From Desulfuromonas versatilis (GTDB lineage Bacteria > Desulfobacterota > Desulfuromonadia > Desulfuromonadales > NIT-T3): a stretch of 64,000 bases of DNA. The translations under genes and the position numbers were made by a program. The stretch spans positions 3,094,001 to 3,158,000 of the forward strand of contig NZ_AP024355.1 of assembly GCF_019704135.1 (NCBI RefSeq). The letters run 5' to 3'. Below the pieces are notes generated by a model. That model searched no databases. It saw nothing but the letters and a program-made list of their open reading frames with translations, and was not told the origin of the DNA. This document shows positions 18,869 through 26,241 of this stretch, piece by piece (positions within the stretch are counted from its first letter, which is position 1; each line of letters opens with the position of its first letter).

Positions 18869-19230
18869 TCGAGGCCGCCCTCCTTCCAGATGTAGACGAA
18901 GGCCAGGGCCAAAAGCCCCATGAAAAACAGAAAGGCCACCAGCGAGGCCGTCGCCAGCCCGCCCTCGCCGGTGGAGGAGGCCCAGAGGAAGAGCAGCACC
19001 GTCTCCAGGTCGAAGAGCAGAAAGAAGATGGCCACCGGGTAGTACTTGATCGACAGGGGACGCACGTTGCGCTGCTGCAGCGGCCGCGAGCCGCACTCGA
19101 AGGGCTCGAGCTTGACCGCCGTGGGGGCGACCCGCGGGCCCAGCAACCGGTTGAGGGCGACGATCAGGCCGACCAGGCCGAGGGCGGCGAGCAGGAAGAG
19201 GAAAAACGCGAGGTAAGGACTCATGTTCAT
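18859..19230 (-). CDS. nuoA: NADH-quinone oxidoreductase subunit A
   Basis: First gene of the complex I operon: a three-helix membrane subunit of about 123 residues. It shows the typical signature KLEPFECGSRPL...RPLSIKYYPVAIFFLLFDLETVLLFLW in pieces, with the conserved Cys in the loop and DLET in the second helix. ATGs at 19230 and 19224 are both possible; GGGA lies 7 bases before 19224. A leader with terminator-like hairpin and a sigma-54 promoter lie upstream. Confidence 0.94.
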   Translation of the reverse strand: MNMSPYLAFFLFLLAALGLVGLIVALNRLLGPRVAPTAVKLEPFECGSRPLQQRNVRPLSIKYYPVAIFFLLFDLETVLLFLWASSTGEGGLATASLVAFLFFMGLLALAFVYIWKEGGLEWR

Positions 19231-19260
19231 TTCCCGACAAGGGTTGGCGCGGACAAGGAA

Positions 19261-19298
19261 TAAAAAAGCCCGACAGGGACGACTCTCCCCTCGGGCTT
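19261..19298 (-). terminator. Terminator-like hairpin in the nuo leader
   Basis: On the minus strand AAGCCCGA pairs with TCGGGCTT across a 17-base loop and is followed by TTTTTT and A. It lies between the predicted sigma-54 start site and nuoA, so it either ends a short leader RNA or acts as an attenuator. Confidence 0.65.
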
Positions 19299-19386
19299 CG
19301 TTGCCAGAGGCTTTATCGGTTGAAAATCTTCGCCCCAAGATGGCCGGACGATCAAAACCGGGTTTCCAATGCTGTGCCAAAGCATG

Positions 19387-19403
19387 AGCAACAACGGTGC
19401 CAA
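19387..19403 (-). promoter_or_regulatory. Sigma-54 promoter upstream of nuoA
   Basis: The minus strand reads TTGGCACCGTTGTTGCT, with GG and GC separated by exactly 10 bases, matching the -24/-12 consensus TTGGCAC-N5-TTGC. The start site would fall near 19376, leaving about 145 bases of leader before nuoA. Confidence 0.7.
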
Positions 19404-19674
19404 GGCCCACCACGGCCTGCAACGCCGGGAAATAAACAGTTTTCTACTGGTCCCGAGATCCTTCGGACCTGCTCCGCAATGGAGCGGCCTGTGCCCGCTT
19501 GGAACGATCTGCTCCAAATTCGCCCAGGCCCGCGCATTTGACGGCTGACCCGGCGGGAGGCTATGATCAAATTAAGGAACTTTGAGGTTGGATTTCCCGA
19601 GTTCAGGCCGCGAAATCGGGCTTCAGGCAGGGCGGACACAGGTGGTCCAGCCTGTCCGAAGAAAGGAGTCACCC

Positions 19675-19854
19675 ATGAAGGGAAAGAAAACAACCGGCAA
19701 ACAAGCCCAGTCGGAAAAGGAAATGCACGTCAAGATCCGCGGTACGGATTACGACATCACCAAGGCCCGGAAGAAAGAACTGACTTTCGGAAACTTCGGC
19801 CTGTCGCGAGACGAGGTCGCCACCAAGAGCACGCCGGAACCCTTCGGCCCCTGA
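19675..19854 (+). CDS. Small hypothetical protein, 59 residues
   Basis: ATG at 19675 follows GAAAGGAGTCACCC, a strong ribosome-binding site. The protein is highly charged: a Lys-rich start (MKGKKTTGKQAQSEKEMHVK) and then RGTDYDITKARKKELTFGNFGLSRDEVATKSTPEPFGP split over the remainder. No signal peptide or membrane segment is present. A terminator follows 64 bases later, so it is a monocistronic unit. I do not recognise the family. Confidence 0.6.
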   Translation: MKGKKTTGKQAQSEKEMHVKIRGTDYDITKARKKELTFGNFGLSRDEVATKSTPEPFGP

Positions 19855-19918
19855 CGACAGGGCCGACCCATCGCTCTTCAACCCTGCGCCGCGGGTGGCG
19901 AAGCGGGGAAGGCAAATA

Positions 19919-19950
19919 GGCCGCACCAGGGGATGGCGCGGTCTTTTTTT
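19919..19950 (+). terminator. Rho-independent terminator after the 59-residue gene
   Basis: GGCCGCACCA pairs with TGGCGCGGTC (one mismatch and one G-T pair), and seven T residues follow. Confidence 0.7.
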
Positions 19951-19953
19951 GTC

Positions 19954-20409
19954 TCAGTGCCAAGCGCAGCGGTGATGTCCCCGCGCCCTTTTTTCCTGCA
20001 GCAGAGCGGCCGCCCTGGCCCGCTGCTCGGGAGTGAGCAGCGCATGAAACTCGGCGAACTTTTCACCGAAGAAGGCGATAAGCTCGCTGGCCCTCGCCTG
20101 GTGCCCGGCGACCAGGGGACGCAGCGTCGCGTCATCGACCCGCTCGCTCTGCAGCAGGCCGAGCATCTCGTCGAAGCTTTCGGCCCGGTGGGCCTTCATC
20201 TCGGCCGCCTTGGCCAGGACTTCGAGCTTGATTTTTTCAAGCTGCAGCTGTTGGGCCTGTTCCAAATCGAGCTTCTCCACCAGGTGAGCCACCACGTGAT
20301 CGGCCCGCTGCTGGGGGGGGCCGTGGCTCCAGCGGGTGCAGCCGCCCACCGAAACGAGGAGCAGGACCATTACCATAACCAGTATGATGCCACCTGACTG
20401 CCTGCGCAT
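19954..20409 (-). CDS. Spy/CpxP-like periplasmic lipoprotein
   Basis: A 151-residue protein starting at the ATG at 20409 after GGAGGAGATC. The N-terminus MRRQSGGIILVMVMVLLLVSVGGC is a lipoprotein signal with the acylated Cys near residue 24. The mature part is helical and ends with FAEFHALLTPEQRARAAALLQ, the LTPEQ motif of the Spy/CpxP family of periplasmic chaperones, plus a His-rich tail (GHHRCAWH) that could bind metal. The family shields periplasmic proteins during envelope or metal stress; the specific role here is inferred. Confidence 0.75.
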   Translation of the reverse strand: MRRQSGGIILVMVMVLLLVSVGGCTRWSHGPPQQRADHVVAHLVEKLDLEQAQQLQLEKIKLEVLAKAAEMKAHRAESFDEMLGLLQSERVDDATLRPLVAGHQARASELIAFFGEKFAEFHALLTPEQRARAAALLQEKRARGHHRCAWH

Positions 20410-20504
20410 GATCTCCTCCGCTGGTAAGAAAATCTTCCCCCCTCGGAAAACCGCCTGTCGACCTCTGGAGCGGGGCCGGCGGCCAATGAGATTCGGCACC
20501 TCCT

Positions 20505-21686
20505 TCACTGCTGATCGATGCGGAAAATTTCCCCGGCCGCATAGTCGGCCAGATACACGCGTCCCGCCTCGTCCTCGCCGAAGGCCGAAATCGAAAAGGC
20601 GCTGTCGACGAGCAGTTGGTTAGCCCAGCCGCCGCCGACGGGCCTGAGCCCCCAGATGCGCCCGCTGCAGAAGTCGCCGTAGAGGTAGATTCCCTGCAGG
20701 TCTGGATTGCCGGGGCCGCGGTAGACATAGCCGCCGGTCACCGAGCAGCCCAGATCATGGCCGTAGGCCGCCACCGGCGCCACGTTGCGCGCCGGGGCGA
20801 CGCAGCCGGCCGCAGGGCTGAAGCAGTCGGGCCCTTCCAGAACGTTCCAGCCGAAGTTGGCGCCGCCGGGGCTGGCCACCTCCTGAAAGTTGATCTCTTC
20901 CCAGCGCTCCTGGCCGACGTCGGCGACAAACAGGTCCCCGGTCAGCCGGTCGAAGGAGAAACGCCATGGGTTACGCAGCCCGCTGGCCCAGATCTCGTCT
21001 CGAGCAGCCGGATCGAGGGCAAAGGGGTTGCCGGCTGGGATGCCGTAGGGAGCCGCGCCGCTTTCGACATCGAGGCGCAGCAGCTTGCCGAGCAGTTCCC
21101 CCAGATTCTGGCCGTTGCCGAGGGGATCGCCGCCGCTGCCGCCGTCGCCAAGCCCTATGTAAAGAAAGCCGTCGGGGCCGAAGGCCAGCTGCCCGCCGTT
21201 GTGGTTGGAGAAGGGCTGGGGGACGCTGAGCAGGATCTGCTCGCTCCCGGGCAGGGCGAGGTCGGGATCAGCGGAGAGGAAAAACCGGCTGACCACCGTC
21301 GCGCCGTCGCCGGCGCGGGTGTAGTTGACGTAAAAATATCCTTTTTGGGCGAATCCCGGCGGAAAAGCCAAACCCAGCAGTCCGCGTTCGCCACCGGCGA
21401 GCACCCGATCGGCAATATCGAGAAAAGCAACGGGGAGCAGCACTCCGTCCCGCAGGACCCGGACCCGCCCTCCCTGCTCGGTGACGAAGAGCCGTCCGCT
21501 GCCGTCACCGGCGTGGCCGATACTGGTGGGGGCGGCAACCCCGGAAGCCGCGCTGGTGAACACCAGGGAAACCGATGGCGTCGGGACCGGGGGGTCACCG
21601 CCGCCACCGCCACCGCCACCACCGCCGCAGGCGGACAGGCCACCAAGAACAAGCAAAACCGCAAGGACAAGCGAGGTATTTTTCAT
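20505..21686 (-). CDS. PQQ-dependent sugar (glucose/sorbosone) dehydrogenase-like lipoprotein
   Basis: A 393-residue exported beta-propeller. The lipoprotein signal ends in GGLSAC and is followed by about ten consecutive glycines, a flexible tether. Conserved GSDH-family segments are GGERGLLGLAFPPGF, NHNGGQLAFGPDGFLYIGLGDGG, ASGLRNPWRFSFD, VGQERWEEINF and GYVYRG. The HNGG...GDGG region matches the substrate/PQQ and calcium-binding face of soluble glucose dehydrogenases. ATG at 21686 follows AAAGGAG. Substrate is unknown; many homologues act on sugars or aldose-like compounds and some do not bind PQQ. Confidence 0.85.
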   Translation of the reverse strand: MKNTSLVLAVLLVLGGLSACGGGGGGGGGGDPPVPTPSVSLVFTSAASGVAAPTSIGHAGDGSGRLFVTEQGGRVRVLRDGVLLPVAFLDIADRVLAGGERGLLGLAFPPGFAQKGYFYVNYTRAGDGATVVSRFFLSADPDLALPGSEQILLSVPQPFSNHNGGQLAFGPDGFLYIGLGDGGSGGDPLGNGQNLGELLGKLLRLDVESGAAPYGIPAGNPFALDPAARDEIWASGLRNPWRFSFDRLTGDLFVADVGQERWEEINFQEVASPGGANFGWNVLEGPDCFSPAAGCVAPARNVAPVAAYGHDLGCSVTGGYVYRGPGNPDLQGIYLYGDFCSGRIWGLRPVGGGWANQLLVDSAFSISAFGEDEAGRVYLADYAAGEIFRIDQQ

Positions 21687-22021
21687 AGGATTTCTCCTTT
21701 TGCTTCGCCCCGGCCCTGGTCAGCGCTTTCGGCCGGTCACTGCCTCATGCCCCCCATCCACTACTTAATACTATACGACAGTTTCCCCGGCCTCGGCTCG
21801 CCACCGCGCGAACCGCCTCCGGCGGGCTGGTGAACCCGGCCCCAAGCCCGCTTAACCGAACATCCCGGTGAAGGATGCCAAGCACCCCGGACCCGTAAAA
21901 TGCGAATTCCCCGACCACCAGGCGGGGAATTCGTTTTCCTGAACGATTATTTCATGTACCCTGTGGCCGGTACCCTTTGTGCAAAGGGACATTCAATCCA
22001 AAGCCCGGGAGCTGCCATTTC
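21687..22021. other. Divergent intergenic region between the sugar dehydrogenase and MoaD-like genes
   Basis: About 335 bases with no supported gene. The only clear structure is a terminator-type hairpin at 21903-21937. It faces no obvious upstream gene on the plus strand, so it may end a short unannotated RNA. Confidence 0.5.
21903..21937 (+). terminator. Terminator-type hairpin with no obvious gene upstream
   Basis: CGAATTCCCCG and CGGGGAATTCG form a perfect 11-base-pair stem with a 9-base loop, followed by TTTT. Confidence 0.6.
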
Positions 22022-22324
22022 ATGAACGAACTGCCCAACACGGTCATCCGCATCTATGGCTGCCTGCGCACCCTGCGCAATGAACGCGGCCTCTCCCCCA
22101 CTGCCGAGCTCTGGCTCCCCCCCGAGGGGCGCAAGGCCGCCGAAGTCGCGCAGGAACTCGACCTGCCGCTGGAGAAGATCGAGGGGGTTTTCTGCAACCA
22201 CCGGGCCTACGACCTGGAGCGCCTGTTGAAACCCGGCGACGAAATCGCCTTCATCCCTACCGGGGTACCCGGGCCCCACCGGTTCATGCTCGGCATCCAC
22301 GAGGCGGGCAAGGGACACCTCTGA
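22022..22324 (+). CDS. MoaD/ThiS-family (beta-grasp) protein without a C-terminal Gly-Gly
   Basis: A 100-residue ubiquitin-like protein. The beta-grasp pattern is clear: strand TVIRIYGCLRTLR, helix KAAEVAQELDLPLEKI, strand EGVFCNHRAYDLERLLKPGDEIAFIPTGVPGPHR. Sulfur carriers of this family normally end in Gly-Gly; here the protein continues to GIHEAGKGHL, so classical thiocarboxylate chemistry looks unlikely unless it is processed. Start is the ATG at 22022; an earlier one at 21977 has no ribosome-binding site. It converges with the next gene with a 1-base gap. Partner and function unknown. Confidence 0.75.
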   Translation: MNELPNTVIRIYGCLRTLRNERGLSPTAELWLPPEGRKAAEVAQELDLPLEKIEGVFCNHRAYDLERLLKPGDEIAFIPTGVPGPHRFMLGIHEAGKGHL

Positions 22325-22325
22325 T

Positions 22326-22625
22326 TCAGGCCTCCTCCAGGGGAATATCCAGGCTCTGCAGCAGTTCCACCAGGTGGTTGTGCAGCAGGGGCTCGATAGA
22401 GCCCGCACCCGGCTCGACAAGACCGTTCTGGACCCGGTTGAGATGACTGGCGTAGGCCAGGGTCAGGGAGACCTCCAGGGCCTGTTGCCGAAGGGTTTCG
22501 CACTCGCGCATGATTTCCAGGGTCATGATCCGCCATTGGCGGGAGTCGGCGTCGGCCAGCCGCTGCGCCATGACCCGGTCGTAGTTGATCAACCTTTTCA
22601 GGGTGGTGTCGCTGATTCTAAGCAT
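22326..22625 (-). CDS. Hypothetical protein, 99 residues, all-helical
   Basis: ATG at 22625 follows GGGGGTAAGG, a strong ribosome-binding site. The sequence is rich in Leu, Glu and Arg and predicted helical (LADADSRQWRIMTLEIMREC, TLRQQALEVSLTLAYASHLNRV, HNHLVELLQSLDIPLEEA). There is no signal peptide or known motif. I do not recognise it. Confidence 0.6.
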   Translation of the reverse strand: MLRISDTTLKRLINYDRVMAQRLADADSRQWRIMTLEIMRECETLRQQALEVSLTLAYASHLNRVQNGLVEPGAGSIEPLLHNHLVELLQSLDIPLEEA

Positions 22626-22807
22626 CCTTACCCCCTTTGATTCTGGGTAAGCCGTGACGTCTCACGCCTCCTGTTGCCATGCCCTACCGGTCTGGTCATA
22701 AACCGGCAAGGTCGCCGGGTCCTGCAGAGTACCGGCCTGATATTAATAGGTTAGCATCCTACCGAAGCTATGCAACCTGCCCGCCCTCCTCCCCCCCTAC
22801 TGCAAGC

Positions 22808-23239
22808 CTACAACCCGAGGGGGTTGCCGTCCTTGAAACTGCGGTAGGTCACCACCCGGCGATGTCGGCCGCTTTTTTTGACCACGTACTTGGCGTAGCC
22901 GCCGGGCTCCTTGACGATGATCCGGCACTTCTCCTTGCCGCCTTCCATCGCCAGGCAGATCCGCCCTTTCTTGTTCACCCGCCAGGTCCCGGTCCTGATT
23001 TCCCCGTCCTGCCATTGATGCAGGGTCCCGTCGGCCAGGTAGTAAGTCTGGCTGAGCCGGCCCGCGCCGGTCACCGACTCCACCGTCTTCTCCGCAAAAA
23101 GCGCCCGCACCTGGTCGACCTTGAGTGTGCCGGCAGGCAGCGCCACAGCGGCCTTGGAAGGGGCTTTTTTTGCGGGAAGGGCGCAGCCGAAGAGCAACAG
23201 GGCGAACGCCAGCGGGAGCAACAGTTTCGCGGATCGCAT
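22808..23239 (-). CDS. Small lipoprotein (DUF995-like pattern)
   Basis: A 143-residue protein starting at the ATG at 23239 after GAGGAGG. Signal peptide MRSAKLLLPLAFALLLFGC has a lipobox. The mature part contains FAEKTVESVTGAGRLSQTYY, ADGTLHQWQDGEIRTGTWRV, GRICLAMEGGKEKCRIIV and GRHRRVVTYRSFKDGNP. The pattern of ADGT..., GTW.V, CL...C and a final F.GNPL resembles the small DUF995/YHXX-type domain; that assignment is tentative. Function unknown. Confidence 0.65.
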   Translation of the reverse strand: MRSAKLLLPLAFALLLFGCALPAKKAPSKAAVALPAGTLKVDQVRALFAEKTVESVTGAGRLSQTYYLADGTLHQWQDGEIRTGTWRVNKKGRICLAMEGGKEKCRIIVKEPGGYAKYVVKKSGRHRRVVTYRSFKDGNPLGL

Positions 23240-23668
23240 GGGGGACCTCCTCAAGAGAAAAAAGTTAAGGGCGAGAGGAAACACAGCTGAATTTTCATGA
23301 TACGAAGTAATTTAACCGTTCCAGCCGGTCTTGCAACGGCGCTTGAACGAAAGACGGACACCGCCGCCGGTCGCTCGATGCAGCGTCCGTTAATCGGATT
23401 TTTCTTGCGTCCAGGGCGCTCAGCCTTTATAGTGCGCGCCTTCTCGTGGGGGATTAAGACGCACAGGGCGCAACGCCGCGCCCTCCCCTGCTGGTCAGTT
23501 GTCCTCCTGTCGCGCCGCCGTTAATGGCGACACCGGCGCCTGCAGCAAACTCCCTCCAGCCGCGTTTTGTCCCGATTGCAAACTGCTCTTCCCGAGCCCC
23601 CTGCGGCTGCGGGCTGAGTAAGTTTTGTCTTTTTTTACCTGGTTTCAAACCGATCGCAAAGGAGTCCC
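23240..23668. other. Divergent region upstream of the SulP transporter gene
   Basis: About 430 bases with no supported gene. It holds a sigma-70-like promoter (23405-23433) facing sulP and leaves a 5' leader of roughly 225 bases with GC-rich hairpin potential. I could not match the leader to a known riboswitch. Confidence 0.5.
23405..23433 (+). promoter_or_regulatory. Putative sigma-70 promoter for sulP
   Basis: TTGCGT at 23405-23410 and TATAGT at 23428-23433 are separated by 17 bases. Confidence 0.5.
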
Positions 23669-25198
23669 ATGGTTGCGTTTCTCGTCAACAAATCCGCCAA
23701 TCTCAAGGACGATGTCCTCTCCGGGCTGACCGTGGCCCTGGCCCTGGTACCCGAGGCCGTCGCCTTCGCCTTCGTCGCGGGGGTCGAGCCGCTGGTCGGG
23801 CTGTATGCCGCGTTCATGGTTGGCCTGATCACCGCCACCGTCGGCGGCCGACCGGGCATGATCTCAGGGGCCACCGGGGCCCTGGCCGTGGTGATGGTCA
23901 CCCTGGTGGCACAGCACGGCATCGAGTACCTGTTTGCCGCGGTGGTGCTGATGGGGCTGCTGCAGGTCGGCGCCGGCCTGCTGCGCCTGGGCAAGTTCGT
24001 GCGGCTCATTCCCCATCCGGTGATGCTCGGTTTCGTCAACGGGTTGGCGATCGTGATCTTTCTGGCCCAACTCGGCCAGTTCAAGCAGGCCGGCCCCGAC
24101 GGGGCCCTGCATTGGCTTTCGGGGGGGCAGCTCGGGATCATGCTCGGGCTGGTGGCGCTGACCATGGCCATTATCGTCCTGCTGCCGAAACTGACCCGCG
24201 CGGTGCCGGCGGCCCTGGCGGCGATCGTGGCAGTGACGGCGCTGGTGCACGGCCTGGGCATCGATACCCGCTCGGTGGCCGACATGGCTTCGGTGGGCGG
24301 GGGGCTGCCCCGCTTTCACTTTCCGGAGGTCCCCCTGACCCTGGAGACGCTGAGGATTATCCTCCCCTATTCGGCGATCCTGGCGGCGATCGGCCTGATC
24401 GAATCGCTGATGACCATGACCCTGATCGACGAGATCACCGAGACGCGGGGCCGTGGCAACCGCGAATGCATCGGCCAGGGGGTCGCCAACCTGGTGACCG
24501 GGATGTTCGGCGGCATGGGCGGCTGCGCGATGATCGGCCAGAGCATCATCAACGTCAACTCCGGCGGTCGCGGGCGGGCCTCGGGGATCGCCGCGGCCCT
24601 GTTCCTGCTGATGTTCATCCTGTTCGGATCGGGCCTGATCGAGATGATTCCCCTGGCGGCCCTGGTTGGGGTGATGTTCATGGTGGTGATCGGCACCTTC
24701 GCCTGGTCGAGCCTGCAGATCCTGCACCGCATCCCGCGCAGCGACGCCTTTGTGCTGGTGCTGGTCTCGGCCGTCACCGTGGCCACCGATCTGGCGGTGG
24801 CGGTCGGCGTCGGGGTGGTGGTTTCGGCGTTGGGTTTCGCCTGGGACAATGCCCGGCGCATTAGCGCCCGCAGTTCGCTCAGCAGCGAGGGCACCCGGGT
24901 CTACGAACTGAGCGGCCCGCTATTCTTCGCCTCGGTACAGAGCTTTCACGGGCAGTTCAGCCCCCAGGATGACCCCGAGGAGGTGATCGTCGATTTTCGT
25001 CACAGCCGGGTCTGCGATCATTCGGGACTCGACGCCATCAACAGCCTGACCGAGCGCTATCTGGCCCTGGGCAAGCGCCTGCGCCTGCGCCACCTCTCCG
25101 CGGAATGCCGCAGCCTGCTGAAAACCGCAGGCGGCCTGGTGGAAGTCGACGTGATCGAGGACCCCAAATACCACGTGGCCACCGACTCCCTGGCCTGA
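23669..25198 (+). CDS. SulP-family anion transporter with STAS domain
   Basis: A 509-residue inner-membrane transporter of the SLC26/SulP type, which carries sulfate, bicarbonate or other anions. ATG at 23669 follows AAAGGAGTCCC. The N-terminal SulP motif [21 protein letters not shown] appears here as [20 protein letters not shown], and [35 protein letters not shown] and [16 protein letters not shown] follow. About 12-14 membrane segments precede a cytosolic STAS domain (about residues 410-509, [20 protein letters not shown]). The membrane part is short compared with eukaryotic members. Substrate is not decidable from sequence. Confidence 0.9.
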   Translation: MVAFLVNKSANLKDDVLSGLTVALALVPEAVAFAFVAGVEPLVGLYAAFMVGLITATVGGRPGMISGATGALAVVMVTLVAQHGIEYLFAAVVLMGLLQVGAGLLRLGKFVRLIPHPVMLGFVNGLAIVIFLAQLGQFKQAGPDGALHWLSGGQLGIMLGLVALTMAIIVLLPKLTRAVPAALAAIVAVTALVHGLGIDTRSVADMASVGGGLPRFHFPEVPLTLETLRIILPYSAILAAIGLIESLMTMTLIDEITETRGRGNRECIGQGVANLVTGMFGGMGGCAMIGQSIINVNSGGRGRASGIAAALFLLMFILFGSGLIEMIPLAALVGVMFMVVIGTFAWSSLQILHRIPRSDAFVLVLVSAVTVATDLAVAVGVGVVVSALGFAWDNARRISARSSLSSEGTRVYELSGPLFFASVQSFHGQFSPQDDPEEVIVDFRHSRVCDHSGLDAINSLTERYLALGKRLRLRHLSAECRSLLKTAGGLVEVDVIEDPKYHVATDSLA

Positions 25199-25211
25199 AC
25201 CGGGGGCCGGC

Positions 25212-26111
25212 CTATCCAATGCGCACGCAGTTTTTGAGTTTTTTCCCCTGATACATCAGCTGGTCGGCCCGGCGGATCACCCCCTCCGGGCCATCGCCGG
25301 GCAGGGCCATGGTCGCCCCGATGGTAATGGTGACCTGGACCCTTTCCATCTCCAGCAGCAGGTAGGAGCTTTCCACCAGCATTCGCAGTTTTTCCGCGAT
25401 GGCCGCCAGTTGGTCCGGGTCCAGATGGGAGAGGATCACCACCAGCTCCTCGCCGCCCCAGCGCCCGGCGACGTCGGATTCACGGATATTGTGGGACAGG
25501 TTGTTGGCGACCATTTGCAGGACCTGGTCCCCGACCCCGTGCCCATGCCGGTCGTTGACCTTCTTGAAGTCGTCGATGTCGACGAAAAGCACCCCGTAGG
25601 GGACGTTGTAGCGATCCGCCTCCCCCTGGCAGGCGCGCAGCTTCATCTCCAGAAACCGCCGATTGGGCAGTCCGGTGAGCACATCGCTCAGCGCCGCCTG
25701 CTTGAGGGTCTCCAGGTAGTCGGCCGGCACCTTGGCGGCGGCGGCTTCGCGAAAGACCTCCACCGCACCGATGATCTTCCCGGCAACGTCCTTGATGGGA
25801 GTTACGGTGATCTCCACCGGAACGCGGTGCCCCGCCTTGTTGTGCAGAAAGACGTGGTCTTTGCGCACCTGGCCGTCCCCCAGGGTCAGGGCCAGGGGGC
25901 AGCCGTTCTTGCAGATCGAGCGGCCATTCTCATCGATGTGCTCGAGAATATTGTCCGAGCAGGAGCAGCGCACCACCTCGTCCCAGCAAAAGCCGCTGAT
26001 CCGCTTGGCGGCCTGGTTCCAGTAGATGATCCTCTGCCCCAGATCGACGAAGTAGACCCCGTCGTGCATCTGATCGAGCAGGTTCTTGAAAAAATCGACA
26101 GAATATTCCAT
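25212..26111 (-). CDS. PAS-GGDEF diguanylate cyclase with Cys-rich PAS domain
   Basis: A 299-residue soluble protein. An N-terminal PAS domain (about 8-125) contains five cysteines at 42, 49, 51, 67 and 71, ending in CKNGCPL, which could bind a metal or sense redox. The GGDEF domain (about 140-299) has the active motif GGEEL (219-223), the metal-binding FVDIDDFKKVNDRHGHGVGD, and the product-inhibition site RESD (210-213) at the right spacing. Asn and Asp in ND...GHGVGD match canonical c-di-GMP synthases; Hypr (cGAMP-making) enzymes of Geobacter carry Ser at the second position. ATG at 26111 follows GGGAG. Confidence 0.9.
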   Translation of the reverse strand: MEYSVDFFKNLLDQMHDGVYFVDLGQRIIYWNQAAKRISGFCWDEVVRCSCSDNILEHIDENGRSICKNGCPLALTLGDGQVRKDHVFLHNKAGHRVPVEITVTPIKDVAGKIIGAVEVFREAAAAKVPADYLETLKQAALSDVLTGLPNRRFLEMKLRACQGEADRYNVPYGVLFVDIDDFKKVNDRHGHGVGDQVLQMVANNLSHNIRESDVAGRWGGEELVVILSHLDPDQLAAIAEKLRMLVESSYLLLEMERVQVTITIGATMALPGDGPEGVIRRADQLMYQGKKLKNCVRIG

Positions 26112-26241
26112 TCCAGCTCCCGGCCTGTAGATGTCCCCCCCACCAGGCGATCCCGGTCCGGCCCATCCGACCAGCCGGCCTTCAATCGTTGGATTAATTT
26201 TACCAGGCGGCGAGGCGAAAGGAATCCCCCGCCCTGGAAAA

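Larger units (their letters stand above)
19231..19674. other. Upstream region of the nuo operon
   Basis: About 440 bases without a convincing gene. It contains a terminator-like hairpin at 19261-19298 and a sigma-54 promoter at 19387-19403, both facing nuoA. The rest (19404-19660) has several GC hairpins, such as GCCGCTCCATTGCGGAGC on the minus strand near 19470-19490, where activator-binding sites would be expected. Confidence 0.6.

Noticed and set aside
19299-19386. A c-di-GMP (GEMM) riboswitch in the nuo leader
   Set aside because: A short AAAGCC...GGC segment is reminiscent of GEMM, but the receptor core and P3 stem of GEMM are absent, so I leave the leader unassigned.
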